In this document: piece after piece, positions 43,347-52,303 of the stretch
How the letters are laid out: the number at the start of each line of letters is the position of its first letter
How positions within the stretch are numbered: the first letter of the stretch is position 1
Assembly (NCBI RefSeq): GCF_025398035.1
Contig: NZ_CP104558.1
Span: forward strand, 1,798,001-1,862,000
Reading direction: 5' to 3'
Length of the DNA stretch: 64,000 nucleotides
DNA from: Rossellomorea vietnamensis
Lineage (GTDB): Bacteria; Bacillota; Bacilli; Bacillales; Bacillaceae_B
Notes under the pieces: model-generated
Database searches by the model: none
Told to the model about the DNA's origin: nothing
Seen by the model: the letters and a program-made list of their open reading frames with translations, nothing else
Made by a program: the position numbers and the translations under genes

Positions 43347-44213
43347 ATGTGGGGGGAAACAGTTAAAAGCTTTCTGGAAATTGCACTGGAATTAACGGTC
43401 TTGTTTGTGGTCATTTCATTTGCCATCAGTTTACTTCAAGGGTTCATCCCTTATGAAAAAATCGAGAAAATGATTTCGGGGAAAAACAAGGCTTGGGGTG
43501 CCGCCGCTGCGATCGTTTTTGCATTTGTCACTCCATTTTGCTCATGTTCAACGATACCGGTTGTGGTAAATATGTTGAAAAAGAAATTGCCTTTTGGGAT
43601 TGTCATGATCTTCTTATTTGCTTCACCCGTTTTAGATCCCACGATCTTGACAATCATGGGGGTTATCCTCGGGTGGAAAGTAGCTTTCATTTATACTGTG
43701 GTGACGACCATCTTCTCAATCAGCATCGGCTTCTTACTCGAGGCATTCGGATTTGAAAAGTATATAAAGAACGTCATGATGACCGGTTTTAATGAAGAAG
43801 AGAAAAGGTTCTCCTTAAAGGGTGCCTGGAAGGAAACCATTGACTTGATGAGAAGCGTTTATCCCTACCTCATTATTGGAGCTGCCATCGGTGCCGTCAT
43901 CCACGGACTCGTTCCGACTGAGTGGATTTCCGGTTTCTTTGGAAGGGAGCACTGGTGGCTCATCCCGATCGCTGCCATTGTCGGGGTTCCTTTATATATA
44001 CGACTGTCCAGCATGATCCCGATTTCTCAGATCCTGATAATGAAAGGGATGGCCCTCGGTCCTGTCATGGCGATGATGATCAGTTCCGCCGGGGCCAGTC
44101 TTCCTGAAGTGATCCTGCTGAAATCCATCTTCAAGAAGCAGTTGGTCGTGACATTTGTTCTGTCGGTGATCACCATGTCCACCGTATCGGGATTTATCTT
44201 CTATCTCATCTGA
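43347..44213 (+). CDS. arsP: ArsP-type permease (DUF318), likely organoarsenical efflux
   Basis: 288 residues, about eight to nine helices in two repeats. The DUF318 signature is TPFCSCSTIP (Cys pair in the membrane) with SPVLDPTILT and SAGASLPEVILL. Family members ArsP export trivalent organoarsenicals such as methylarsenite. Preceded by arsR and a Cys-rich peptide under the same operators. Confidence 0.88.
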   Translation: MWGETVKSFLEIALELTVLFVVISFAISLLQGFIPYEKIEKMISGKNKAWGAAAAIVFAFVTPFCSCSTIPVVVNMLKKKLPFGIVMIFLFASPVLDPTILTIMGVILGWKVAFIYTVVTTIFSISIGFLLEAFGFEKYIKNVMMTGFNEEEKRFSLKGAWKETIDLMRSVYPYLIIGAAIGAVIHGLVPTEWISGFFGREHWWLIPIAAIVGVPLYIRLSSMIPISQILIMKGMALGPVMAMMISSAGASLPEVILLKSIFKKQLVVTFVLSVITMSTVSGFIFYLI

Positions 44214-44222
44214 TAAATTGAA

Positions 44223-44255
44223 AAGAGGCAGCTGCTCATATGCAGCGGCCTCTTT
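44223..44255. terminator. Bidirectional terminator between the two ars units
   Basis: GAGGC-a-GCTGC-N6-GCAGC-g-GCCTC with A run before and T run after; serves the converging arsP and ars operons. Confidence 0.8.
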
Positions 44256-44258
44256 ATG

Positions 44259-44534
44259 TTAACAACATTGATTGGCACCGATCAGGACCAGCCCTACTCC
44301 ATCAGGGGTAGTTTCGATATCGATCGTGTATGCATCTGTTCCCTCCATTGAAGGGGCGATGGCAACGCGGATGCCATTGATGGTTTCAATCGTGTCTGTC
44401 GGTTCCGGGTCGTCCATGGATACGGCGATCTGTGGGCCGCAGCAGCCTGCTGTGGACGATAAACGGATCCCTTCTGCTCCCTGTTCTTGTAACACTTCCG
44501 TTAATACGGTTCTCGCTTGATCTGTAATGTGCAT
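44259..44534 (-). CDS. HesB/IscA-like Cys-rich protein of the ars operon
   Basis: 91 residues resembling the HesB/IscA fold (MHITDQARTVLTEVL, GIRLSSTAGCCGPQ). It has two vicinal Cys pairs, Cys31-Cys32 and the C-terminal Cys90-Cys91, instead of the single Cys and CxC of IscA. Terminal gene of the ars operon. An As(III)-binding or Fe-S-linked role is inferred from position and Cys content. Confidence 0.72.
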   Translation of the reverse strand: MHITDQARTVLTEVLQEQGAEGIRLSSTAGCCGPQIAVSMDDPEPTDTIETINGIRVAIAPSMEGTDAYTIDIETTPDGVGLVLIGANQCC

Positions 44535-44546
44535 ATGTGTTCCCTC

Positions 44547-44969
44547 CTATTTATTCGGGTAAAGTTTTCGTAAAGACTCCATCATTTCAGGTTTCACATT
44601 GATTTTAGGACGGGACTCTTGGGCCATGGCTTCCGCTTCCTCCAACGTTTCGGCGAATCCAAGTTCAAGAAGGGTTCCAACCGCGACTGTACCTGTACGG
44701 TTGCTGCCTCCCTGACAGTGGAAATAAATGTTCTTCCCGTCTTTATAGGCTGTTACCACTTGCTCGATGGAAGCCTTGATGGAGTCGTCTTGATCCCCTT
44801 CGTTGTCGACAATCGGACTGTGAATGCGTGAATAAGTCGCATCACTTTTCGGTGATTCCGCCCTTAAATCGAAGACAAGATCGATAGTTTCGTGTTTTAC
44901 GGCTTCTTCTGCGTCATCCGCTCCGCCTATATAAATGCGGTCCTGGACCAGTTCATGATAGTTTTTCAT
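44547..44969 (-). CDS. Dual-specificity phosphatase-like protein in the ars operon
   Basis: 140 residues of the DSP/PTP fold with active-site loop HCQGGSNRTG (His84, Cys85, Arg91; CX5R). Asp candidate VDNEGDQDD upstream. PTP-fold enzymes in ars operons can act as arsenate reductases (compare yeast Acr2p and ArsC). Here ArsC is already present, so it may be a second reductase or a phosphatase. Sits 13 bases downstream of arsA. Confidence 0.75.
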   Translation of the reverse strand: MKNYHELVQDRIYIGGADDAEEAVKHETIDLVFDLRAESPKSDATYSRIHSPIVDNEGDQDDSIKASIEQVVTAYKDGKNIYFHCQGGSNRTGTVAVGTLLELGFAETLEEAEAMAQESRPKINVKPEMMESLRKLYPNK

Positions 44970-44982
44970 GCTTGTACCTCCA

Positions 44983-46761
44983 CTAGTTTATTAGATAATC
45001 TTTCAACTTCTTATATCCGATTTTCTCTTCTGCCATCCATGGGATCGTCGCTGTCTTTTCTGCAAACTGGTTCTGTACTTTTAAAATCCAGTCCTTTTCA
45101 GATTGTGCTTTCCCCTTTAAAACGGGATCATTCGTCTTGGTCTCCAGCAGGCTTTGGTTGATCACCCACCACTTTGGAGTGATGGAAGCGCGCTTAAGGT
45201 CCTCCTGCAGACGGGACGATTCCAAGACGGGTGTTGCTTCAGCCAAGGTGACAATGACTACAGCCGTTTCCTCCGCATTTCGCAACTTTGGCAGGAGCTC
45301 TTTTACACTTGCAGGGACGTCACCTGTCGATTTCTGGATTTCTTTACTATATGATTCTGCTGCATCCAGTAGCAGAAGGGTGTGGCCGGTAGGGGCCGTG
45401 TCGATGACGACGATTTCATCCTCCGATCGTGCCACCACTTCACTGAATGCGCGGAAGACGGCAATTTCTTCGGTACAAGGGGAATTCAAGTCTTCCTCAA
45501 GATAAGCAAGTCCGTCCTCATCGACGTTCTCTTTCGCCTGATCCAACACCTCTTGCTTATATTTTTCCACTTCCGTTTTCGGGTCAATGCGGCTGATCGT
45601 CAAGCGTTCGTTTACTGCATCCCCTGCATCCTGCTCAAACTGGTAGTGGATATGAGCTGCCGGATCCGTCGTCGTTAAGTGAACTTTATGCCCTTTTTCA
45701 ACGAGCCCTACAGCGATGGCAGAAGCTACGGTTGTTTTTCCGACTCCGCCTTTCCCCATGGTGAAAATTAAAGATGTTTCATTAGTGGAGAAATCTTCAA
45801 TTAAATCGTTCAGCTTTTCCGTTTCAATAAACAAGTCCTGATCTTGATCGGAATATGCCGGCATCGTCGACTTGAATAAGTGACGCAGGTTCTCGACTCC
45901 TGTCAATGAATACGATACGAACGGAAGAGAATAAGCCACCAACTGCTTCAGTCCCTCTGGCATCGTTCTTAAAGCTTGTTGCTGTTTGTTGTAAAAAGCA
46001 AGCGAAACAGAATCTCGGGCCACTCTTTCCTTTAGTAGTCCGTTCACGAGGAGAAGTTGATGATTCAATCCGATCTCCCTTAATTCAAGCGCTGCTCTAT
46101 TCGCTTCCATAAGGGATGATCCATCTGCTCTCGTAACAAGTAGCAGGGTGGTTCGATCCCGGTCAGATAATGCAGAGACCGTTTTGGAGTAAAGTTCTTT
46201 TTTCTCTGCGAGCCCGGCAAGTGGACCTAAGCAGGAAGCCCCGTGGGTACTTTCTTCCAGAAATCCGTTCCAGGCTGTCGGAAGCTGCAATAAGCGAAGG
46301 GTATGCCCTGTCGGAGCTGTATCAAACAGGATATGATCGTACTCCTCCGTGATCTCCTGATTGGACAGGAGGCCCGAAAACTCGTCAAAAGCGGCAATCT
46401 CCACTGTACAGGCTCCGGACAATTGTTCTTCCATGGTCGCAACCACCGAATCCGGGAGAACTCCCCGATAAGGACCGACCACTTTATCCCGATACGCCCG
46501 CGCAGATTCTTCCGGATCAATATTGCTGATCCACAGATTGTCGACGACCGGAACCTGCGTCGGCGTGTTGGAACAGTCCATTTGAAACACATCCTGCAGG
46601 TTCGACGCGGGATCGGTGCTGATGAGCAGGACTTTCTTTCCCTGATCGGCCAAGGCAACCCCTGTGGCACTGGCTGTGGACGTCTTTCCCACGCCTCCCT
46701 TACCTGTTATAAAAAGGAAGGGGGTCTTCACCACTTGCTGAGGGACATAAGATTGAAACAT
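44983..46761 (-). CDS. arsA: Arsenite efflux pump ATPase ArsA (tandem two-domain)
   Basis: 592 residues as two homologous halves, each with a deviant P-loop GKGGVGKT (around residues 20-27 and 335-342) and a DTAPTGHTL switch motif. Metal-site Cys occur in each half (LSGACTVEI and NSPCTEEI). Drives As(III)/Sb(III) efflux with ArsB, receiving metalloid from ArsD. ATG 46759-46761 follows GGAAGG. 15 bases after arsD. Confidence 0.94.
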   Translation of the reverse strand: MFQSYVPQQVVKTPFLFITGKGGVGKTSTASATGVALADQGKKVLLISTDPASNLQDVFQMDCSNTPTQVPVVDNLWISNIDPEESARAYRDKVVGPYRGVLPDSVVATMEEQLSGACTVEIAAFDEFSGLLSNQEITEEYDHILFDTAPTGHTLRLLQLPTAWNGFLEESTHGASCLGPLAGLAEKKELYSKTVSALSDRDRTTLLLVTRADGSSLMEANRAALELREIGLNHQLLLVNGLLKERVARDSVSLAFYNKQQQALRTMPEGLKQLVAYSLPFVSYSLTGVENLRHLFKSTMPAYSDQDQDLFIETEKLNDLIEDFSTNETSLIFTMGKGGVGKTTVASAIAVGLVEKGHKVHLTTTDPAAHIHYQFEQDAGDAVNERLTISRIDPKTEVEKYKQEVLDQAKENVDEDGLAYLEEDLNSPCTEEIAVFRAFSEVVARSEDEIVVIDTAPTGHTLLLLDAAESYSKEIQKSTGDVPASVKELLPKLRNAEETAVVIVTLAEATPVLESSRLQEDLKRASITPKWWVINQSLLETKTNDPVLKGKAQSEKDWILKVQNQFAEKTATIPWMAEEKIGYKKLKDYLIN

Positions 46762-46776
46762 ACATCTCATCCTTCC

Positions 46777-47142
46777 TTATTTCCGTGATTTCAAGTCGAG
46801 GGATAGTCGGACTTTCGGCTTCTTCGTCAACTCTTCCGCTGAAAGGTCGAACCATTCAGCCATCTCTTCGTTCGTAGGATAATTCCCTGACTTCACGACG
46901 TCACCATCAAGCAGTACAAGTGGTAATGAGTCCGGCCCATTTTCCTGGAGGACTTTGCTGATGACCGGATTTCCTGCGAACTTTTCAGGCTCGCTGGTCA
47001 ACTGATAACGGGATACATCATATCCCTTTTGCTCAAGGGAATACACAGCAGATGCAATCCTGGTCAACTCGGGATCGACGCTTGGTCCGCATACCCCGGT
47101 TGAACAACACATTGCTGGATCGAAAATCTCCATTTTACTCAT
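46777..47142 (-). CDS. arsD: Arsenical metallochaperone ArsD
   Basis: 121 residues, thioredoxin-like fold. Cys12, Cys13 and Cys18 (MCCSTGVC) are the As(III) ligands used to pass metalloid to ArsA. Located immediately before arsA, as in other Gram-positive ars operons. Confidence 0.94.
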   Translation of the reverse strand: MSKMEIFDPAMCCSTGVCGPSVDPELTRIASAVYSLEQKGYDVSRYQLTSEPEKFAGNPVISKVLQENGPDSLPLVLLDGDVVKSGNYPTNEEMAEWFDLSAEELTKKPKVRLSLDLKSRK

Positions 47143-47180
47143 CGTATCTCTCCTCCTTTTTATTAAAACGCCAGAAAAGA

Positions 47181-47206
47181 AGCCAAGAGAACACCGTCTC
47201 TTGGCT
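47181..47206 (-). terminator. Attenuating hairpin between arsC and arsD
   Basis: Perfect 10-bp stem AGCCAAGAGA/TCTCTTGGCT with 6-base loop, followed on the minus strand by TCTTTTC. It could reduce transcription of arsDA relative to arsBC. Confidence 0.6.
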
Positions 47207-47214
47207 ATGTGTTT

Positions 47215-47634
47215 TTATTCGCCCGTTTCAGCAAAACGGTGGATTCTCTCTCCTACCTCATCACGTACGCGTTGGAAGAATGCCCATTTCTCTTCTTCCG
47301 TTCCTTCTGCCTTCGCCGGGTCATCGAATCCCCAATGAACACGTTTCACTTGTGGAGGTGTCACCGGGCATTTATCCGCTGCGTCTCCGCAAAGTGTCAC
47401 GACTAAATCAGCATTATTCAGGATCTCAGGATCGATGATATCGGATGTTTGATTTGTAATGTCGATATCGACCTCTTTCATCGCTTTCACTGCATTAGGA
47501 TTTAAACCGTGCGCTTCGATTCCTGCGCTGTATACGTTCCACTCGTCACCTAAGTGTTTTTTCGCCCAGCCTTCCGCCATTTGGCTGCGGCATGAATTCC
47601 CTGTACATAGGAAGTAGATGGTTTTCTTTGACAT
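47215..47634 (-). CDS. arsC: Arsenate reductase ArsC (thioredoxin-coupled)
   Basis: 139 residues, low-molecular-weight PTP fold. Cys10 in CTGNSCRS is the nucleophile; Cys82 and Cys89 ([10 protein letters not shown]) complete the triad. Reduces arsenate to arsenite using thioredoxin. In operon after arsB. Confidence 0.96.
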   Translation of the reverse strand: MSKKTIYFLCTGNSCRSQMAEGWAKKHLGDEWNVYSAGIEAHGLNPNAVKAMKEVDIDITNQTSDIIDPEILNNADLVVTLCGDAADKCPVTPPQVKRVHWGFDDPAKAEGTEEEKWAFFQRVRDEVGERIHRFAETGE

Positions 47635-47658
47635 GTTGAATCTCTCCTTTAGTTTTTG

Positions 47659-48948
47659 TTAGATGATTAATAACCAGATATAAAGCCCGACCAGTGTGAT
47701 GAATAGGGTTGGGATGGTCAGGATGATTCCTGTTTTAAAGTACGTCCCCCAGGGGATTTTTACCCCTTTTAAAGAAAGGACGTGTAGCCATAATAATGTT
47801 GCCAATGATCCGATCGGGGTAATCTTCGGTCCAAGATCCGATCCGATGACGTTGGCGTAGATCAACGCTTCTCGTGTGACACCCGTCGTATCCGTGCCGG
47901 CAATCGCCAGAGCATCGATCATCACCGTCGGCATATTGTTCATGATGGACGATAGGATCGCCGCGATGAATCCCATTCCGACTGTGGCTGCAAATAATCC
48001 TTGATCAGCCGTCATCTGGATGACATCCGAGAGCACATTGGTCAGTCCTACATTACGTAGACCATATACGACCACGTACATCCCAATGGAGAAGAACACG
48101 ATGGCCCACGGAGCGCCTTTGATGACGGTTTTCGTATTGACTGCTGCACTTCTTCTAGCCATGAACAAGAAGAAGATGGCTACGATCCCTGCAATGATGG
48201 AAACTGGCACGCCAATGAATTCACTGGCGAAATAACCGATAAGGAGAATCGAGAGCACCACCCATGAAAGACGGAACATCTTGATATCCTTAATGGCATC
48301 CACAGGCTTCTTCAGCTGAGAAACATCATAATTCTTCGGTATGCTCTTTCGGAAAAAGAGATACAGAACTAAAATACTTGCTCCTAATGAGAATAAATTC
48401 GGCACAATCATCCGTGAAGCAAACTCCACAAATCCGATCCCGAAGAAGTCAGCGGACACGATGTTCACGAGGTTACTGACCACTAAAGGAAGAGATGTCG
48501 TATCCGCGATGAATCCGCTGGCGATGATGAACGGAAACACAAGCTTCTCACTGAAATTCAGATTCCGTACCATCGCAAGCACGATCGGTGTGAGGATCAG
48601 CGCCGCTCCGTCGTTTGCGAATAGAGCCGCCACCACTGCTCCAAGAAGTGACACGTAGACGAACATCCTTACGCCGTTTCCTTTTGCCGCCCTTGCCATA
48701 TGCAAGGCAGCCCATTCAAAGAATCCGATCTCATCAAGGATGAGAGAAATAATAATAATTGCTATAAATGCTAATGTCGCATTCCAAACGATGCCGGTCA
48801 CATCAACCACGTCGCTGAAATCGACTACCCCTACGATCAGGGCAATTACGGCTCCGCCGATGGCTGACCATCCAATGGAAAGTCCCTTTGGCTGCCAAAT
48901 GACGAACACAAGGGTGATGAGAAAAATCACAGATGCTAATATAGTCAT
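47659..48948 (-). CDS. arsB: Arsenite efflux permease ArsB
   Basis: 429 residues, 11-12 membrane helices, ArsB/NhaD fold with [17 protein letters not shown] and [20 protein letters not shown]. Exports arsenite/antimonite alone or with ArsA. Follows arsR by 20 bases. Confidence 0.94.
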   Translation of the reverse strand: MTILASVIFLITLVFVIWQPKGLSIGWSAIGGAVIALIVGVVDFSDVVDVTGIVWNATLAFIAIIIISLILDEIGFFEWAALHMARAAKGNGVRMFVYVSLLGAVVAALFANDGAALILTPIVLAMVRNLNFSEKLVFPFIIASGFIADTTSLPLVVSNLVNIVSADFFGIGFVEFASRMIVPNLFSLGASILVLYLFFRKSIPKNYDVSQLKKPVDAIKDIKMFRLSWVVLSILLIGYFASEFIGVPVSIIAGIVAIFFLFMARRSAAVNTKTVIKGAPWAIVFFSIGMYVVVYGLRNVGLTNVLSDVIQMTADQGLFAATVGMGFIAAILSSIMNNMPTVMIDALAIAGTDTTGVTREALIYANVIGSDLGPKITPIGSLATLLWLHVLSLKGVKIPWGTYFKTGIILTIPTLFITLVGLYIWLLII

Positions 48949-48968
48949 AATTCCTTTTTTACCTCCTA

Positions 48969-49313
48969 TTATTCACAAGAAATGCGTAAGCCCTGCTCCT
49001 CCAATTCCTTCAATTTGAAGTCCTGATTCGGCAGGTGGTCCAGGAGGCTTTGGATCATGGGGAAGTATTCACTTTCACGATTAAGGGAATATATGATCCA
49101 TTGACCACGTCGCTTCTCCCTTACGATTCCTACATCCTTCAACTTACGGACGTGCTGACTAATAGCAGGCTGACTCGCTTGAAAAATCTCCACGAATTCA
49201 CACACACAACAATCATTTGTATCTAGTATCTTTACCATGGTCAACCGGGTTTTATCCCCTAGTAACTTAAGAATGGTCGCGGATTTGTCTATTTCAACCG
49301 TCGATGCTTTCAT
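48969..49313 (-). CDS. arsR: ArsR-family arsenic repressor of the ars operon
   Basis: 114 residues; winged helix ([19 protein letters not shown]); metalloid Cys in DCCVCEF (35, 36, 38). First gene of arsR-arsB-arsC-arsD-arsA-DSP-HesB. Its promoter contains A/T-rich direct repeats rather than ATCAA-N6-TTGAT, so the two ArsR proteins probably recognise different sites. Confidence 0.93.
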   Translation of the reverse strand: MKASTVEIDKSATILKLLGDKTRLTMVKILDTNDCCVCEFVEIFQASQPAISQHVRKLKDVGIVREKRRGQWIIYSLNRESEYFPMIQSLLDHLPNQDFKLKELEEQGLRISCE

Positions 49314-49345
49314 CCACTCGCCTCCATATATTAATGTATGCTTAT

Positions 49346-49374
49346 ATAATAGTTCACTTATATATAGATTGCAA
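49346..49374 (-). promoter_or_regulatory. ars operon promoter
   Basis: TTGCAA (49369-49374), 17 bases, TATTAT (49346-49351). Two TATAAG copies 16 bases apart overlap it and may be ArsR half-sites. Confidence 0.65.
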
Positions 49375-49465
49375 GATGTTTTTGTATTCTACTTAGACGC
49401 TGCTTTAGAATTATTGGACACTGTGTACTGATTTTGTGAAGAGATAGAGAAAAGGAACGGAATTA

Positions 49466-49498
49466 AAGAAAAAACCGGAGATTGTTCCCCGGTTTTAA
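49466..49498 (-). terminator. Terminator of the DinB gene
   Basis: Minus strand AACCGG-N10-CCGGTT followed by TTTTC. Confidence 0.7.
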
Positions 49499-49544
49499 TC
49501 TATTTTTAAGTAATAGTAAAACAGACACCAACCAACTGAAACGA

Positions 49545-50018
49545 TTAAGGCTCAATGAGATCCGTATCCGGAGGAATATACCCCAGCTGTCTGCCAATTT
49601 TCACGATTTGGCCTTTATGGTGAAATTCATGTGTGACGGTATGGGTATACAACCATAATGCAGAAATCTCGGCACTATCGTCTTCCCCGAAGGATATGTG
49701 CATGGTGTGATCCCACTTCCCTTTGAACTCCTCTAGAAATTCATGAAGCAGGTCATCCGTCTTCCTGAAAATGTCACGCATTTCCTCTACAGTGTTTGCG
49801 GAATCCGCAGTGATTTTAGGAAGGGACCGACCTAGCGCACGACTTCCCAGCCATACACGGTAGCAATCTGCTACGTGAACATGCAGATTGCGGATGGAGT
49901 CTCCTCCAAACGATTCAAGTTCTTTTACATAATCCGCTTGGGACATCGTTTCACAATAACGGAATAATAATTCTCTCGTACGGCGGATCCAGTCATATTG
50001 ATTTATAAAAACGTCCAT
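49545..50018 (-). CDS. DinB-family protein
   Basis: 157 residues, four-helix bundle of the DinB/YfiT superfamily. Metal-binding His are apparent in HVHVADCYR and HTVTHEFHHKGQI. Superfamily members are metal-dependent thiol S-transferases (e.g. bacillithiol), but this one's substrate is unknown. Confidence 0.85.
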   Translation of the reverse strand: MDVFINQYDWIRRTRELLFRYCETMSQADYVKELESFGGDSIRNLHVHVADCYRVWLGSRALGRSLPKITADSANTVEEMRDIFRKTDDLLHEFLEEFKGKWDHTMHISFGEDDSAEISALWLYTHTVTHEFHHKGQIVKIGRQLGYIPPDTDLIEP

Positions 50019-50113
50019 CTTTCGGCCTCCATTTTTGAAAAGTGTATAGGTTAATCATTCTATTTTCGAGCTTATATTTCCTTTATGTATGAAAAGATAT
50101 CTAATAAACCCTC

Positions 50114-50578
50114 TCAACGTCTAACCAGTAAATAATCAGGAGCTTCTTTCTTTACGAAATGCTTCTCAATGAACGATAGTACTTCCTCATTTCCAGGTAA
50201 AGACACAATGCCCATTGCGTCTTCAAAGGACAACCATCTATAATCACTATGCTCTTCGTTTAACACCACCTCCTGATCATCTGCTACGAATCCCACAAAC
50301 ACAGGCGCGATGTATATGTAATTCCCTTCAATGGAATAAATCCGATCAAAGGTGTTGGCAGAATATAAGGAAAGGTTTGTGATGCCTGTCTCTTCTTCCA
50401 CCTCTCTGTATGCGGCTTCCCAGGCTTTTTCGCCTTCCTTGATTCCTCCGCCGATATAGCACCATTCATCTTTCAAGACAGATTCGGCTCTTTTCACGAG
50501 TAATACTTTGTGTTGGTCATCCTCTTTTTTCAGTAATACGACGGCGACTCCTGTACATCTGATTGGTACTTCACTCAT
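50114..50578 (-). CDS. Nudix hydrolase
   Basis: 154 residues. Nudix box spans GGGIKEGEKAWEAAYREVEEETG (about 48-70) with the REVEEE catalytic core. ATG 50576-50578 overlaps the stop of the phosphatase gene and has GAGGG before it. Hydrolyses a nucleoside diphosphate-X compound. Confidence 0.92.
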   Translation of the reverse strand: MSEVPIRCTGVAVVLLKKEDDQHKVLLVKRAESVLKDEWCYIGGGIKEGEKAWEAAYREVEEETGITNLSLYSANTFDRIYSIEGNYIYIAPVFVGFVADDQEVVLNEEHSDYRWLSFEDAMGIVSLPGNEEVLSFIEKHFVKKEAPDYLLVRR

Positions 50579-51162
50579 GTCATCACCCTCTTCGCTTCTG
50601 TCCACAATCGCTGGACCCTTACAAGTTCGAGACCACTAAATTCCATTCGATAAATATCCGGCTTGGATGTACTGTGCAGGAAACTCAAATCAAAGCGGCT
50701 GTCATAATGGCCCATCATCAGCGTCATGATGGCTCCATGTGTGCCGACCGCAATTTTCTTTCCTTCATATGTATGTAAGAGTGTATTCAATACGGCAATG
50801 GCCCGACTTTGACATTCGGCATTCGATTCCGCACCCTTTAAGGCAAAATCCGGGTCGCTGAACGACGCCTCCAACAAAGGCTCCAGCTCCTGGTCGGAAA
50901 TCCGTTTGTTACCTGTGGAAAAGATCCTTTCCTTCAGGTCTTCTTCTACGATCGCAGATTGTCCGATATGCTGACTTATCCCTTCTACGGTTCGAACTGA
51001 ACGGAGGTAGGGACTTGATACCACGATGTCCATGTTTTCCTTTTTCAGCAGTTCGGTAACTTTTTGGGCATCGACTAACCCTTTTTCCGTTAAACCCCGT
51101 GTACGTTCAGGACCTTCTTTTGGTGAGTCGCCGTGTCTTATCATATAGATGTAGGTATTCAA
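50575..51162 (-). CDS. Histidine phosphatase family protein
   Basis: About 195 residues. RHG motif IRHGDSPKEG near the N-terminus with the phospho-acceptor His; second His in GTHGAIMTL. TTG start (51162) is chosen since GGAGG lies ten bases upstream and the N-terminus then reads MNTYIYMIRHG. Phosphoglycerate-mutase-like phosphatase. Overlaps the Nudix gene by 4 bases; array C lies about 90 bases upstream. Confidence 0.87.
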   Translation of the reverse strand: MNTYIYMIRHGDSPKEGPERTRGLTEKGLVDAQKVTELLKKENMDIVVSSPYLRSVRTVEGISQHIGQSAIVEEDLKERIFSTGNKRISDQELEPLLEASFSDPDFALKGAESNAECQSRAIAVLNTLLHTYEGKKIAVGTHGAIMTLMMGHYDSRFDLSFLHSTSKPDIYRMEFSGLELVRVQRLWTEAKRVMT

Positions 51163-51253
51163 ACTGGGATTTCCTCCTCTCACTGATAAAAATCAGTTCC
51201 TTTTATAATAGAAATGGTTCAACGTTCTATATTGGGTGGTCATCGCAACAGGA

Positions 51254-51366
51254 TTCATGCCGGTTCCATCCACTTTCATGCGAGATCTGAAACAATCATG
51301 CGGAGTTCATATTTATCGTGCGGGAATAGAAGAAATCATGCGGGATATGAGATCATCGTGCCGGTT
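51254..51366. repeat. Array C: six 12-base units at a 20/21-base period
   Basis: Units start at 51254, 51275, 51295, 51315, 51335 and 51355. As in array A the first step is 21 bases and the rest 20. The last unit (TGCCGGTT) is followed by TGTCGAATTTT, again as in array A. It fills the gap between a lipoprotein gene and the phosphatase gene. Confidence 0.87.
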
Positions 51367-51397
51367 TGTCGAATTTTCTTTACACATAGCTCCCCGC

Positions 51398-51817
51398 TCA
51401 GTCTCCTAAACTCTCCCCCGTCAAAATTTCAAACAAACGAGCAGAGTCTTCCTTTGTCAGCTTGGCATACTCATCTGTACCCTGCATGACCTCGAGTTCA
51501 TCTTTCATCGGACTGATCCACACCTGGTGCAGCATGGCCTTTGTATCGATATTCGGATTTTTAAATTCATACATAAAACGATAACCAGGAGGCCGGATGA
51601 AGTCTACTTGTGCATCCTGCCAGTGGACATCACGTAGGATTCCCCTTACCTCTTCCACCTGTTTGGTATCCGTGACCTTGTTAAACTCTTCATATTTATC
51701 TTCATTTCCGACCTGCTTCTCGACGACGATGTTTTGTTTTTCGCCACCGATTCCCAACACGTTTACCTGACAGCCGACCAATAGAATCGCAAGAATAATG
51801 AGGGCCATTCTTTTCAT
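51398..51817 (-). CDS. Putative lipoprotein
   Basis: 139 residues: signal peptide with lipobox LVGC (Cys about residue 16), then a 120-residue domain with FNKVTDTKQVEEVRGIL and SPMKDELEVM. ATG 51815-51817 sits seven bases after AGGTGG. Unknown function; no family name I can give with confidence. Confidence 0.75.
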   Translation of the reverse strand: MKRMALIILAILLVGCQVNVLGIGGEKQNIVVEKQVGNEDKYEEFNKVTDTKQVEEVRGILRDVHWQDAQVDFIRPPGYRFMYEFKNPNIDTKAMLHQVWISPMKDELEVMQGTDEYAKLTKEDSARLFEILTGESLGD

Positions 51818-51829
51818 CTGCATTCCACC

Positions 51830-52303
51830 TCACCCCATTAGAATGGCATCATACAATTCCACCCGCACATCAGAAGGGTCCCCAGGCTGGTTTTCTTTTT
51901 GATAGATTTCTAGATTCCAACTCTTGGTGGAACGGGTATACCCGTTTTCATGAATCCACTGGTGCAGCTGCTCGTAGCTCTGCCGGATGTCATGATTGGG
52001 ACCCTGGTGAAAAATCGTGCCATAGGTGTGGGGCGGAATGGTCAAGGTGATCATGTCTGTTGAAATGTCTCCATATTCACTTACCTGCAACCCGATCCAG
52101 TAACCATCTTCCTCCGGGGATGATGCTTCTACTATAAAGGCACCGATCTGCTGATCAGGGTGCAGGGCATGATGGATTTCACCCGCTCTTTCTTTCAACT
52201 GCTTCGCCGCTTTCGGGATTTCCACCACGTACTCGTCACCAGGGCAAACGACCCTGAACCCCACTAATTTCACTTCTCCCACACTTTTCAATTCTGCCAT
52301 CAT
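51830..52303 (-). CDS. GyrI-like / effector-binding domain protein
   Basis: 157 residues, stand-alone GyrI-like domain (WIGLQVSEYGDISTDMITLTIPPHTYGTIFHQGP). Directly abuts the phosphotransferase gene. Stand-alone members bind small molecules; some act as hydrolases. Related in fold to 13735-14211. Confidence 0.82.
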   Translation of the reverse strand: MMAELKSVGEVKLVGFRVVCPGDEYVVEIPKAAKQLKERAGEIHHALHPDQQIGAFIVEASSPEEDGYWIGLQVSEYGDISTDMITLTIPPHTYGTIFHQGPNHDIRQSYEQLHQWIHENGYTRSTKSWNLEIYQKENQPGDPSDVRVELYDAILMG

